A DNA stretch of 64,000 bases. Origin: Pseudomonas sp. GM18. GTDB lineage: Bacteria; Pseudomonadota; Gammaproteobacteria; Pseudomonadales; Pseudomonadaceae. Numbering within the stretch: position 1 is the stretch's first letter; every line of letters begins with the position of its first letter. A program made the position numbers and the translations under genes. Location: the NCBI RefSeq assembly GCF_000282195.1, contig NZ_AKJT01000030.1, positions 1 to 64,000 on the forward strand, given 5' to 3'. Below the pieces are notes generated by a model. It worked only from the letters and a program-made list of their open reading frames with translations, made no database searches and had not been told where the DNA came from. Positions 50,201 to 57,866 of this stretch are shown here, piece after piece.

Positions 50201-50702
50201 CCAGGGATACGATCAATGCCGTGTCCTGCGCGCGCGTGCCCATGGCGTCGGCGCCGGCGCCGATCAACAGGTTCACGCCCAGCACGATGCCCTTGAGCTG
50301 CAAGGCGATGTAGGGCAGCACGCCGACCAGGCAAATCAGCGCGACGACTACCGCCAAGGACTGGGATTTGCCATAGCGGGCGGCGATGAAGTCGGCGATG
50401 GAGGTGATGTTCTCCTGTTTGCTGATCATCACCATTTTTTGCAGGACCCACGGCGCGCACACCAGCAGCAGGATCGGCCCGAGGTAGATCGGCAGGAATG
50501 ACCAGAGTTGTTCGGCCGCCTGGCCCACGGCGCCAAAGAACGTCCAGCTGGTGCAATAAACCGCCAGCGACAGGCTGTACACCCAGGCACGCACCCGTGG
50601 CGGCAACGGCGTGCTGCGACGGTCGCCGTAAAAGGCGATGGCGAACAGGATGGCCATATAGGCCAGGGCGACAGTGGCGATCAGCCCGGTGGACAGCGAC
50701 AT
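47232..50702 (-). CDS. Hybrid sensor kinase fused to a sodium:solute-symporter domain
   Basis: A 1,156-residue protein: an N-terminal 13-helix SLC5/PutP-like symporter domain (about 5-510), a linker, a PAS domain (about 640-755), a coiled coil, a histidine kinase with His806 in AAVSHDLMQPLN, an ATPase domain (NFLTNAFRYA near 925; DRGPGIP; GLGLGLAI) and a C-terminal receiver with Asp1088 in ALVDYHLDDG. Architecture is like CbrA, but with a fused receiver, as I recall for PA3271 of P. aeruginosa. Ligand and output are unknown. The ATG at 50702 has GGAG upstream. Confidence 0.93.
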   Translation of the reverse strand: MSLSTGLIATVALAYMAILFAIAFYGDRRSTPLPPRVRAWVYSLSLAVYCTSWTFFGAVGQAAEQLWSFLPIYLGPILLLVCAPWVLQKMVMISKQENITSIADFIAARYGKSQSLAVVVALICLVGVLPYIALQLKGIVLGVNLLIGAGADAMGTRAQDTALIVSLVLALFTIVFGTRNLDATEHHRGMVLAIAFESLVKLFAFLAVGAFVTYGLYDGFDDLFDQAMLAPRLEAYWKETINWPSMVVQTGVAMMAIICLPRQFHVTVVENIDPQDLRLAKWVFPAYLALAALFVVPIALAGQMMLPSSVLPDSFVISLPLAQSHPALAMLAFIGGASAATGMVIVASVALSTMLSNDMLLPWLLRRNNAERPFEVFRQWMLSVRRVSIVVILLLAYVSYRLLGSTASLATIGQIAFAAVTQLAPAMLGALYWKQANRRGVFAGLATGTFLWFYTLVLPVAANSLGLPLSSFPGLAWLQSNPLNLPITPLTQGVVLSLAGNFTLFAWVSVLSRTRVSEHWQAGRFIGQEISARPNARSMLAVQIDDLLQLAARFVGEERARQSFIRFAYRQGKGFNPNQNADGEWIAHTERLLAGVLGASSTRAVVKAAIEGREMQLEDVVRIADETSEVLQFNRALLQGAIENITQGISVIDQSLKLVAWNRRYLELFNYPDGLISVGRPIADIIRYNAERGLCGPGEAEVHVARRLHWMRQGRAHTSERLFPNGQVIELIGNPMPGGGFVMSFTDITAFREAEQALTEANEGLEQRVTERTHELSQLNLALTEAKGTAESANQSKTRFLAAVSHDLMQPLNAARLFSAALSHQEEGLSSEAQKLVHHLDSSLRSAEDLISDLLDISRLENGKINPDRKPFELNELFHTLGAEFKALAQEQGLKFRVRGSALRVDSDIKLLRRILQNFLTNAFRYAKGPVLLGVRRRNGELCLEVWDRGPGIPEDKQKVIFEEFKRLDSHQTRAEKGLGLGLAIADGLCRVLGHTLRVRSWPGRGSVFSVSVPLARAQTTVPAKVAELNGHLLGGAQVLCIDNEDSILIGMNSLLTRWGCQVWTARNRDECATLLNDGMRPQLALVDYHLDDGETGTDLMAWLRTQLGEPVPGVVISADGRPETVAQVHAAGLDYLAKPVKPAALRALLSRHLPL

Positions 50703-50868
50703 GGGAACTCCAGACAAAAGACATCCGGGACTGCGCCCGATCCAGACAGTCTCGCATGACCGCCTGAGTTAGTCAGTGTCGACCAAGGTCGTGGCGTGGC
50801 GGGGTGTCGCAGGTTGTGTATCAGTCAGATCCCGGTCGTCATTGCGGGCCCCATCGCGATGGGCGGCG

Positions 50869-51408
50869 TTACTGACTCAACGCAATATCGATCAACCGAT
50901 GCAACTCTTCAACCTCCAGCGCCTGCGCCGCAAACAGGATGCGAAACACCGTCGGCGCCACCACCATATTGATCAGCCGGTCGACACTTGGCCGTGGTTG
51001 ATCGGGATAGCGATCCAGAATCGTCTGCAACTGCCCGCCAATGATCTTCACGCAATAGCCCGGCGTGGCACTGGATTGCACGTCGCGCATCATGTTGCGC
51101 CCGGGTTCGGAACTCATTTCGTCCAGATACTGCTCCGCCCAGGCTCGCACGTCCCCGCGCAGGCTGCCGGTATTGGCCGGCTCACTGTCGGGGCGCATGC
51201 GGGCGAGAGCGACATCGGCCAGCAGTGCTGACAGATCACCCCAGCGTCGGTAAATGGTCGACGGCGTCACCCCGGCCCGGGCAGCAATCTGCGGCACGGT
51301 CACGCAGGCGCGGTCCTGCTCTTGGAGGAGCGCGCGGACGGCCGAATGAATCGACTCTTGAACCCGGGCACTTCTGCCACCGGGGCGTAAACCTTCTTTA
51401 ATAGCCAT
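50869..51408 (-). CDS. TetR/AcrR family regulator
   Basis: A 179-residue repressor with an N-terminal HTH: SARVQESIHSAVRALLQEQ...VTVPQIAARAGVTPSTIYRRWGDLSALLADVA (about 12-66). The C-terminal ligand-binding domain resembles the TetR_C family seen with efflux genes. It is divergent from the MFS gene at 51500, with a long inverted repeat in the 91-base gap. The likely role is repression of the MFS gene and itself. Confidence 0.9.
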   Translation of the reverse strand: MAIKEGLRPGGRSARVQESIHSAVRALLQEQDRACVTVPQIAARAGVTPSTIYRRWGDLSALLADVALARMRPDSEPANTGSLRGDVRAWAEQYLDEMSSEPGRNMMRDVQSSATPGYCVKIIGGQLQTILDRYPDQPRPSVDRLINMVVAPTVFRILFAAQALEVEELHRLIDIALSQ

Positions 51409-51458
51409 GCAGCGGACCTTAACACAAAGAATTTGCTTTAAGCGCTGGCCGGTAGCAG

Positions 51459-51493
51459 ACTCCGCAAAAGCAAAAAGTTAGCTTTTGCGGAGT
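51459..51493. promoter_or_regulatory. TetR operator-like inverted repeat
   Basis: ACTCCGCAAAAGC (51459-51471) and GCTTTTGCGGAGT (51481-51493) are perfect 13-bp arms with a 9-base AT-rich spacer, between the TetR gene and the MFS gene. The right arm holds the GGAG that serves as Shine-Dalgarno for the MFS ATG, so repressor binding or hairpin formation could affect both transcription and translation. Confidence 0.75.
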
Positions 51494-51499
51494 GTGCTC

Positions 51500-52693
51500 A
51501 TGTCTCTTCCAGCGACAAATCGTTCCAGCTTGTGGTTTCTGGCGATCACCTTACTCAGTTTTCTCGCCGCTTCCACCGCGCCGACCCCGTTGTATCACCT
51601 CTATCAGGAGCACCTGCAGTTCTCAGCCGCGACCCTGACTCTGATTTTCGGTGTCTATGCCCTCAGCTTGCTGGCGGCGCTGCTCACGGTCGGTTCGCTG
51701 TCGGATTATCTGGGGCGCAAACCGGTGATTTTTATCGCCGTGTTGCTGAATATGCTGGCGATGTTGCTGTTCATCAACGCCGACAGCGTCGCCTGGTTGA
51801 TCGGTGCGCGAGTACTTCAGGGGTTTGCGACGGGAATGGCCACCGCCGTCTTGAGTGCGGCGTTGCTGGACACTGATCGCCAGCAAGGACCGATGGTCAA
51901 CAGTGTTGCGCCGTTGCTGGGCATGGCGCTGGGGGCCATGGGTTGCGGATTATTGGCCGAGTTTGCGCCCCTGCCGCTGCAATTGACCTATTGGGTGTTG
52001 TTCGCGCTGTTTGTGATGCAAGCGCTGTACGTCTGGCGCCTGCCGGAAAGCGTCAGTCGACAACCGGGTGCCTGGGCCTCGCTGCGCCCGACCCTGCATG
52101 TGCCGATTCAGGCGCGGCGAATGTTGTGGCGCGTGCTGCCGATCAACCTCGCTGTGTGGGCGCTCGGCGGTTTTTTCGCCTCCCTGGCGCCGTCCCTGGT
52201 GCGGACAGCCACCGGGTCCACGTCGAACCTGATTGGCGGTGCGACGGTGGCCGTGTTGACAGTGACCGGTGCCTCGATGATCTACACCTTGCGCAATCGG
52301 CCGGCCGACAAGGTCTTGCTGCTGGGAGCTAGTTTGCTGCCCGCAGGCGTTGCGCTGATTCTGTTGGCGGTCCACAGCGCCAGCCTGCCATTGTTTTTCT
52401 TCGGCACGCTGGTGGCGGGCAGTGGATTCGGCACGGGTTTCCTTGGCGCCTTGCGCAGCATCGTGCCGCTGGCTTTGCCTCATGAGCGGGCCGGATTGAT
52501 GTCGGCATTTTATGTGCTCAGTTATCTGGCGTTCTGCTTGCCGTCGTTGCTGGCCGGTAATCTGACCCGCACCTTTGGGCTGGTGGCGACCACCGACGGT
52601 TACGGTGCGGTACTGATCATCCTGTCGCTCGGTGCGCTGATCGGGTTGCTTCGTGAGCGGTCCGTCAAAGCCTGTGGCGTCGATGTTCGATGA
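51500..52693 (+). CDS. MFS transporter (TetR-linked)
   Basis: A 397-residue major-facilitator protein with twelve helices and the motif LSDYLGRKPVIF between helices 2 and 3. The DHA1-like drug-efflux family pattern (STAPTPLYHLYQ at the start of helix 1, RVLQGFATGMATA in helix 4) suggests an exporter. The start at 51500 uses the GGAG seven bases upstream; a longer frame begins inside the operator. Substrate unknown. Confidence 0.88.
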   Translation: MSLPATNRSSLWFLAITLLSFLAASTAPTPLYHLYQEHLQFSAATLTLIFGVYALSLLAALLTVGSLSDYLGRKPVIFIAVLLNMLAMLLFINADSVAWLIGARVLQGFATGMATAVLSAALLDTDRQQGPMVNSVAPLLGMALGAMGCGLLAEFAPLPLQLTYWVLFALFVMQALYVWRLPESVSRQPGAWASLRPTLHVPIQARRMLWRVLPINLAVWALGGFFASLAPSLVRTATGSTSNLIGGATVAVLTVTGASMIYTLRNRPADKVLLLGASLLPAGVALILLAVHSASLPLFFFGTLVAGSGFGTGFLGALRSIVPLALPHERAGLMSAFYVLSYLAFCLPSLLAGNLTRTFGLVATTDGYGAVLIILSLGALIGLLRERSVKACGVDVR

Positions 52694-52735
52694 CCGTTAG
52701 CCTAGGCACCGCCATTCATTTCGACGGACCGACCC

Positions 52736-53047
52736 ATGAAGATCATCCGCAGCAAATCCTTCACCGGTGACCGCGCCTGGGCGGCGCTGGATATCGCCAA
52801 CATGAACGGCATCACCACCCGTTTGCACTGGACCGATCAGCCGTATAAATGGCACGTCAACGATGGTCAGGAAGTATTCGTGGTGCTGGATGGGCAGGTG
52901 CAGATGCGTTATCGCGAAGCAGGCCTCGAAAAGGAAACCCTGCTGGAGGTCGGCGATATTTTTTATGCCTCGGTGGGCACCGAGCATGTGGCTCATCCGC
53001 AGGGCGTGGCGAGGATATTGGTGATCGAGACTGAAGGCAGCGTCTGA
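52736..53047 (+). CDS. Cupin domain protein
   Basis: A 103-residue single-domain cupin: KWHVNDGQEVFVVLDGQVQMRY (motif 1, His/Glu metal ligands) and GDIFYASVGTEHVAHPQGVARILVIE (motif 2). It begins MKIIRSKSFTGDRAWAALDIANMNG. Small cupins of this type bind metal ions; the catalytic or sensory role is unknown. It follows the MFS gene by 42 bases and may share its transcript. Confidence 0.85.
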   Translation: MKIIRSKSFTGDRAWAALDIANMNGITTRLHWTDQPYKWHVNDGQEVFVVLDGQVQMRYREAGLEKETLLEVGDIFYASVGTEHVAHPQGVARILVIETEGSV

Positions 53048-53153
53048 TGCTATATCTGCAAAACAGATAACAGTTAGAGAAATTACCCGTTATATAGATA
53101 TTCTATTCGGATCTATCATGAGTTCCTACCTCATCAGAGGACAGGAGTTCACC

Positions 53154-54305
53154 ATGACCTGCACCCGTAGTGTTAAACCCGGTATCAAACCGCTCAGTCA
53201 TTTACAGCACCCAAGAGAAGCCATCCGCCAATTCACCCCGAACTGGTTCGCCGCGACCATGGGCACCGGGGTACTGGCACTCGCGCTCGTGCAACTGCCC
53301 CTCGCAATACCCGGCCTGCATGCGTTTGCCGAAGGTTTGTGGCTGTTCAATATTGTTCTGTTTGTGTTGTTCACGGCTATGTATGCCGCGCGTTGGGTCA
53401 TGTTCTTCGACGAGGCGCGGCGGATTTTCGGCCACTCCACGGTTTCGATGTTTTTCGGCACCATTCCCATGGGCCTGGCGACCATCATCAATGGCTTTCT
53501 GCTGTTCGGCCTGCCGCGCTGGGGCGACGGTGTGATTCATGTCGCCGAAGTGCTGTGGTGGCTGGACGTGGCGCTGTCGCTGGCCTGCGGCGTGCTGATT
53601 CCCTACCTGATGTTCACCCGTCAGGAGCACAGCATCGACCAGATGACCGCCGTCTGGCTGTTGCCGGTGGTAGCGGCGGAAGTGGCGGCTGCCAGTGGTG
53701 GTTTGCTGGCGCCGCACCTGGCCGATGCTCATTCCCAGTTGGTCGTGCTAATCACCAGCTACGTGCTCTGGGCTTTTTCCCTGCCGGTGGCGTTCAGCAT
53801 TCTGACCATTTTGTTGCTGCGCATGGCGTTGCATAAATTGCCCCACGAAAACATGGCCGCCTCGAGCTGGCTGGCCTTGGGTCCCATCGGTACTGGTGCA
53901 TTGGGCATGTTGCTGTTGGGCGCCGACGCTCCGGCGATCTTTGCCGCCAACGGTCTGCCGGGGATTGGTGAAATAGCTGATGGGCTTGGGTTAGTCGCCG
54001 GTATCACGCTGTGGGGCTTCGGGTTCTGGTGGATGCTGATGGCGCTGCTGATCACCATGCGTTACTTGCGCGCTGGCATCCCGTTCAACCTTGGCTGGTG
54101 GGGTTTCACTTTCCCGCTGGGTGTCTATTCCCTGACTACGCTGAAACTGGCCAGCACCTTGAACCTGACGTTTTTCGGTGTCTTTGGTTGCGTGTTGGTG
54201 GCCATGCTGGCGGTGATGTGGCTGATTGTCGGCAAACGCACGGTGCAGGGCGCGTGGAGGGGGGAATTGTTTGTCTCGCCGTGCATCGCAGGATTAAAGA
54301 AATAA
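53154..54305 (+). CDS. TDT family transporter (TehA/Mae1-like)
   Basis: A 383-residue membrane protein with about ten helices. It fits the tellurite-resistance/dicarboxylate transporter (TDT) family: FTPNWFAATMGTGVLALAL near residue 30, and a long sequence of hydrophobic spans to VMWLIVGKRTVQGAWRG. The family includes TehA, yeast Mae1 and Ssu1 sulfite exporters, so the substrate is uncertain. The start at 53154 has AGGACAGGAG upstream; the earlier ATG at 53118 lacks one. Confidence 0.83.
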   Translation: MTCTRSVKPGIKPLSHLQHPREAIRQFTPNWFAATMGTGVLALALVQLPLAIPGLHAFAEGLWLFNIVLFVLFTAMYAARWVMFFDEARRIFGHSTVSMFFGTIPMGLATIINGFLLFGLPRWGDGVIHVAEVLWWLDVALSLACGVLIPYLMFTRQEHSIDQMTAVWLLPVVAAEVAAASGGLLAPHLADAHSQLVVLITSYVLWAFSLPVAFSILTILLLRMALHKLPHENMAASSWLALGPIGTGALGMLLLGADAPAIFAANGLPGIGEIADGLGLVAGITLWGFGFWWMLMALLITMRYLRAGIPFNLGWWGFTFPLGVYSLTTLKLASTLNLTFFGVFGCVLVAMLAVMWLIVGKRTVQGAWRGELFVSPCIAGLKK

Positions 54306-54419
54306 CCGGCAAAGATTAGGTAATGTGTGTGGCCTGGATCGACGTTCGGCATTCCAATAACAGTATCCACGCCGCTCTCTACCCAAAATCAGCTACCCAA
54401 TATCAGGGACACATGGAAG

Positions 54420-56294
54420 ATGAGTCACCCCTCGCAGTTCACCTTGCTTCGCACTCGGCGCTTCCTGCCTTTTTTTGTCACACAGTCCCTTGGGGCCTTT
54501 AACGACAACATCTTCAAGCAGTCGCTGATCCTCGCCATTTTGTACAAGCTGACGATTGAGGGTGATCGCTCGATCTGGGTCAACCTGTGTGCGTTGCTGT
54601 TTATCCTGCCGTTCTTCCTGTTCTCGGCGCTGGCCGGGCAGTTCGGGGAAAAATTCGCCAAGGACGCGCTGATCCGTCTGATCAAGCTCGGGGAAATCGT
54701 CATCATGACGGTGGGCGCGGTCGGTTTCATGTTCGATCACCTGTCGCTGATGCTGGTGGCGCTGTTTGCCATGGGCACCCACTCGGCGCTGTTTGGGCCG
54801 GTGAAATACTCGATCCTGCCGCAAGCCTTGCGCGAAGAAGAATTGGTGGGCGGCAACGGCCTGGTGGAAATGGGCACCTTCCTGGCAATTCTCGCCGGGA
54901 CGATTGGCGCCGGGATCATGATGTCCGCCAGCAACTACGCGCCGGTGGTGTCCATGGCAATCATCGGCATCGCGGTGCTCGGTTACCTGGCCAGCCGCAA
55001 CATTCCCCGGGCCGCGGCGGCATCGCCGGACATGCGCCTGAACTGGAACATCTTCAGCCAGTCCTGGGCCACCTTGAGGCTGGGCCTGGGGCAAACCCCT
55101 GCGGTCTCGCGTTCGATCGTCGGCAACTCATGGTTCTGGTTTGTCGGGGCGATTTATCTGACGCAAATCCCGGCGTACGCCAAGGAGTGGATGCACGGCG
55201 ACGAGACCGTGGTGACGCTGATTCTTACAGTGTTCTCGGTCGGGATCGCACTGGGTTCGATGCTCTGCGAGAAGCTCTCTGGGCGCAAAGTCGAGATCGG
55301 TCTGGTGCCGTTCGGCTCATTCGGCCTGACCGTATTTGGCCTTCTGCTGTGGTGGCATTCCGGTGGAATTCCGGACAGCATTGCCGGCCATGGCTGGATC
55401 GAAATCCTTGGCTTCGGTCACACCTGGCTGGTGTTGATCGACATCCTCGGGCTTGGCGTCTTCGGCGGTTTCTATATCGTGCCGCTGTATGCGCTGATCC
55501 AGTCCCGCACCGTCGAGAACGAACGGGCCCGAGTGATCGCCGCCAACAACATTCTCAATGCTCTGTTCATGGTGGTGTCGGCGATTGTGTCGATCGTCTT
55601 GCTGAGTATCGCCAAGCTGTCGATTCCGCAGCTGTTCCTGGCGGTGTCTGTGCTGAACATCGGCGTTAACGCGTACATCTTCAAAATCGTCCCGGAATTC
55701 AGCATGCGTTTCATGATCTGGCTGCTCGGCCATTCCATGTACCGCGTCGAGCATCGCAACCTGGAGCTGATTCCCGATGAGGGCGCCGCGCTGCTGGTTT
55801 GCAACCATGTGTCGTTCGTCGATGCGTTGCTGATTGGCGGCGCAGTGCGTCGGCCGATTCGCTTTGTGATGTATTACAAAATCTACAACCTGCCAGTGCT
55901 GAACTTCATCTTCCGCACGGCCGGGACGATTCCGATCGCCGGGCGCCAGGAAGACATTCAAATCTACGAAAAAGCCTTCACCCGCATCGCCCAGTATCTG
56001 AAGGATGGCGAGTTGGTGTGCATTTTCCCTGAAGGCAAGTTGACCGCCGATGGCGAGATCAACGAGTTCAAGGGCGGGCTGACGCGGATTCTCGAAGAAA
56101 CGCCGGTGCCGGTGATTCCGCTGGCGTTGCAGGGGTTGTGGGGGAGTTTCTTCAGCCGCGATCCGAACAAGGGGATGTTCCGTCGGTTGTGGTCGCGGGT
56201 GACCCTGGTGGCGGGGCCGGCGGTGGCTGTTGAAGTGGCTGAGCCAGCGAAATTGCAGGCGCTGGTGGGGGATTTGCGTGGGGCCGTTAGATAG
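54420..56294 (+). CDS. MFS transporter fused to a PlsC-type acyltransferase
   Basis: A 624-residue two-domain protein. Residues about 1-405 are an MFS carrier of the LplT type (FLPFFVTQSLGAFNDNIFKQSL, GPVKYSILPQAL); residues about 425-624 are a 1-acyl-glycerophosphate acyltransferase with NHVSFVDALLIGG (HX4D), FPEGKLTADGEINEFKGG and VPVIPLALQGLW. By analogy to E. coli LplT and Aas, it likely brings lysophospholipids inward and re-acylates them, but the acyl-ACP synthetase domain of Aas is missing. Start at 54420; upstream codons look non-coding. Confidence 0.9.
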   Translation: MSHPSQFTLLRTRRFLPFFVTQSLGAFNDNIFKQSLILAILYKLTIEGDRSIWVNLCALLFILPFFLFSALAGQFGEKFAKDALIRLIKLGEIVIMTVGAVGFMFDHLSLMLVALFAMGTHSALFGPVKYSILPQALREEELVGGNGLVEMGTFLAILAGTIGAGIMMSASNYAPVVSMAIIGIAVLGYLASRNIPRAAAASPDMRLNWNIFSQSWATLRLGLGQTPAVSRSIVGNSWFWFVGAIYLTQIPAYAKEWMHGDETVVTLILTVFSVGIALGSMLCEKLSGRKVEIGLVPFGSFGLTVFGLLLWWHSGGIPDSIAGHGWIEILGFGHTWLVLIDILGLGVFGGFYIVPLYALIQSRTVENERARVIAANNILNALFMVVSAIVSIVLLSIAKLSIPQLFLAVSVLNIGVNAYIFKIVPEFSMRFMIWLLGHSMYRVEHRNLELIPDEGAALLVCNHVSFVDALLIGGAVRRPIRFVMYYKIYNLPVLNFIFRTAGTIPIAGRQEDIQIYEKAFTRIAQYLKDGELVCIFPEGKLTADGEINEFKGGLTRILEETPVPVIPLALQGLWGSFFSRDPNKGMFRRLWSRVTLVAGPAVAVEVAEPAKLQALVGDLRGAVR

Positions 56295-56317
56295 TTGGTG
56301 AGTAGGCGGGCGGGCCT

Positions 56318-56339
56318 CATCGCGGGCTTGCCCGCGATG
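56318..56339. repeat. REP hairpin between convergent genes
   Basis: CATCGCGGGC and GCCCGCGATG form a perfect 10-bp stem with a TT loop, the typical Pseudomonas REP pattern. It lies between the MFS-PlsC gene and sugE, and may also end transcription from either side. Confidence 0.75.
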
Positions 56340-56350
56340 GTGTCAGTGGC

Positions 56351-56665
56351 CTAAGCGCTGATCTTGAGCCCAACCAACCCGGTAATGATCAACGCCACAC
56401 TGGCCAGCCGAAACAGTGCCATGGACTCACCAAACAGAATGATCCCGGCGATCACCGTGCCCACCGCACCCACGCCGGTCCAGATCGCATAGGCCGTGCC
56501 CAGCGGCAATTCCTTCATGGCAAGACCCAGCAGGCCAAGGCTGATGGCCATGGCGGCAACGGTCAATGCGGTAGGGAGAGGGCGGCTGAAGCCGTCGGTG
56601 TATTTCAGGCCCACGGCCCAGCCGACTTCGAACAGGCCGGCAAAAAACAGAATGATCCAGGACAT
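56351..56665 (-). CDS. sugE: SMR family guanidinium exporter (Gdx/SugE type)
   Basis: A 104-residue small multidrug-resistance protein with four helices. It exchanges guanidinium for protons across the inner membrane in the Gdx subtype. The central Glu13 is in [19 protein letters not shown], and Gdx features are [10 protein letters not shown] with Tyr/Trp in TAYAIW near residue 60. GGAGGT is 5 bases before the ATG. It lies directly downstream of a guanidine-II riboswitch, which strongly favours guanidinium over quaternary ammonium compounds. Confidence 0.92.
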   Translation of the reverse strand: MSWIILFFAGLFEVGWAVGLKYTDGFSRPLPTALTVAAMAISLGLLGLAMKELPLGTAYAIWTGVGAVGTVIAGIILFGESMALFRLASVALIITGLVGLKISA

Positions 56666-56670
56666 TGAAG

Positions 56671-56735
56671 ACCTCCATCGATGGATGGGGTCGTCCCCGG
56701 ATTAAGCACTCGATCGAGCCGCAAGGTCGTCCTCG
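56671..56735 (-). promoter_or_regulatory. Guanidine-II (mini-ykkC) riboswitch
   Basis: On the minus strand two small hairpins share an ACGA loop: CGAGG-ACGA-CCUUG (56722-56735) and GGGG-ACGA-CCCC (56687-56698), about 23 nt apart, just upstream of sugE. The 3' arm of the second (GACCCCA) can pair with the Shine-Dalgarno (UGGAGGUC, 56670-56677) by 7 bp with one bulged A. Guanidine-stabilised hairpins would free the ribosome site. Confidence 0.9.
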
Positions 56736-56784
56736 CGTTGCGCAATAGAGTGCCCATCATTAACCCGAGGATCAAGTTTTCGGA

Positions 56785-57750
56785 TCAGTCAGCCACCTGC
56801 TGAGCAGCGATTTTCCGATCCTCTTTCTCGCTCATGCGACGGAAATACGTCGAGAGCAGCGCCCCGGAAATGTTGTGCCAGACGCTGAACAACGCGCTCG
56901 GCACCGCCGCCAGTGGCGAGAAGTGCGCACTGGCCAGCGCCGCACCCAGGCCGGAGTTCTGCATGCCGACTTCCAGTGCCAGGGATTTACGCTGGGCCAG
57001 CGGCAGGTTGAACAGGCGCCCGGTGAAGTAACCCAGCAAGTAGCCGAAGCTGTTGTGCAGCATCACCACGGCCATGATCAGCAGACCGGATTCGGCAATC
57101 TTCGCCTGGCTGGCAGCCACCACGGCCGTGACGATGATCACGATGCTCACCACCGACACCAGCGGCAACACCTCTACCGCGTGACGAACCCGATCACCGA
57201 GCACGCGTTGGGCAACCACGCCAAGTACGATCGGCAACATTACGACTTGCAGGATCGACCAGAACAGCTCCATGAACGACACCGGCAACCAGGCCGAGGC
57301 CAGTAGCCAGATCAGCGCCGGTGTCAGCAATGGCGCGAGGAGGGTGGTGACGGCGGCAATGGCCACCGACAACGCCAGATCGCCGCGAGCCAGCCAGGTC
57401 ATCACGTTCGACGAGGTGCCGCTCGGGCAGCAGCCGACCAGAATCACACCGACAGCAATCTCTGGCGGCAGGTGGAATACCTGGCAGAGCAACCACGCCA
57501 TGCCGGGCATGATCACGAAATGGGCGACCACGCCCAGGGCTACGCGCCACGGATGGCGAGCGACTTCGGCGAAGTCTTCGAGCTTGAGGGTCAGGCCCAT
57601 GCCGAACATCACCAGCCCCAGCAGCGGCACAATGGCGCCTTTCAAGCCGATGAACCAGGCCGGCTGCAGAAACGCCACGATGGCGAAAATCAGTACCCAG
57701 TAAGCGAAGGTGTTGCCGACAAAACGACTCAATGCAGCGAGTGCGCGCAT
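56785..57750 (-). CDS. Bile acid:sodium symporter (BASS) family protein
   Basis: A 321-residue membrane protein with about ten helices. Family marks are FGMGLTLKLEDF near residue 50, VGVILVGCCPSGTSSNVMTWLARGDLALSVAIAA near 115-150, and LALEVGMQNSGLGAALA near 260. Sodium-coupled transport of an organic anion (bile-acid-like, pantoate or other) is expected; substrate not assignable. The start at 57750 is used because upstream codons are non-protein-like. It is in the same direction as rdgC. Confidence 0.9.
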   Translation of the reverse strand: MRALAALSRFVGNTFAYWVLIFAIVAFLQPAWFIGLKGAIVPLLGLVMFGMGLTLKLEDFAEVARHPWRVALGVVAHFVIMPGMAWLLCQVFHLPPEIAVGVILVGCCPSGTSSNVMTWLARGDLALSVAIAAVTTLLAPLLTPALIWLLASAWLPVSFMELFWSILQVVMLPIVLGVVAQRVLGDRVRHAVEVLPLVSVVSIVIIVTAVVAASQAKIAESGLLIMAVVMLHNSFGYLLGYFTGRLFNLPLAQRKSLALEVGMQNSGLGAALASAHFSPLAAVPSALFSVWHNISGALLSTYFRRMSEKEDRKIAAQQVAD

Positions 57751-57796
57751 GGTCTGATCCTTGTTATATAAGTGGGATTCCCAGGTTGGAAATCCA

Positions 57797-57866
57797 ATCA
57801 ATGTGGGAGCAGGCAAGCCAGCCCCCACATTTGATCCGGTTCCTTCAAGGGGAACCGGTTGTTTTT
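57797..57866. repeat. REP-like element and hairpin with T tail between rdgC and the BASS gene
   Basis: A REP-like repeat (TGTGGGAGCAGGCAAGCCAGCCCCCACA core, 57797-57835) is followed by CCGGTTCC/GGAACCGG (57836-57858), an 8-bp stem with TTGTTTTT after it. The T tail lies on the plus strand, opposite the flanking genes. Its function for the minus-strand genes is unclear. Confidence 0.6.

Noticed and set aside
57836-57866. CCGGTTCC hairpin with T tail as a terminator for rdgC
   Set aside because: The T tail is on the plus strand, whereas rdgC runs on the minus strand; it is kept as a repeat/hairpin without terminator status.
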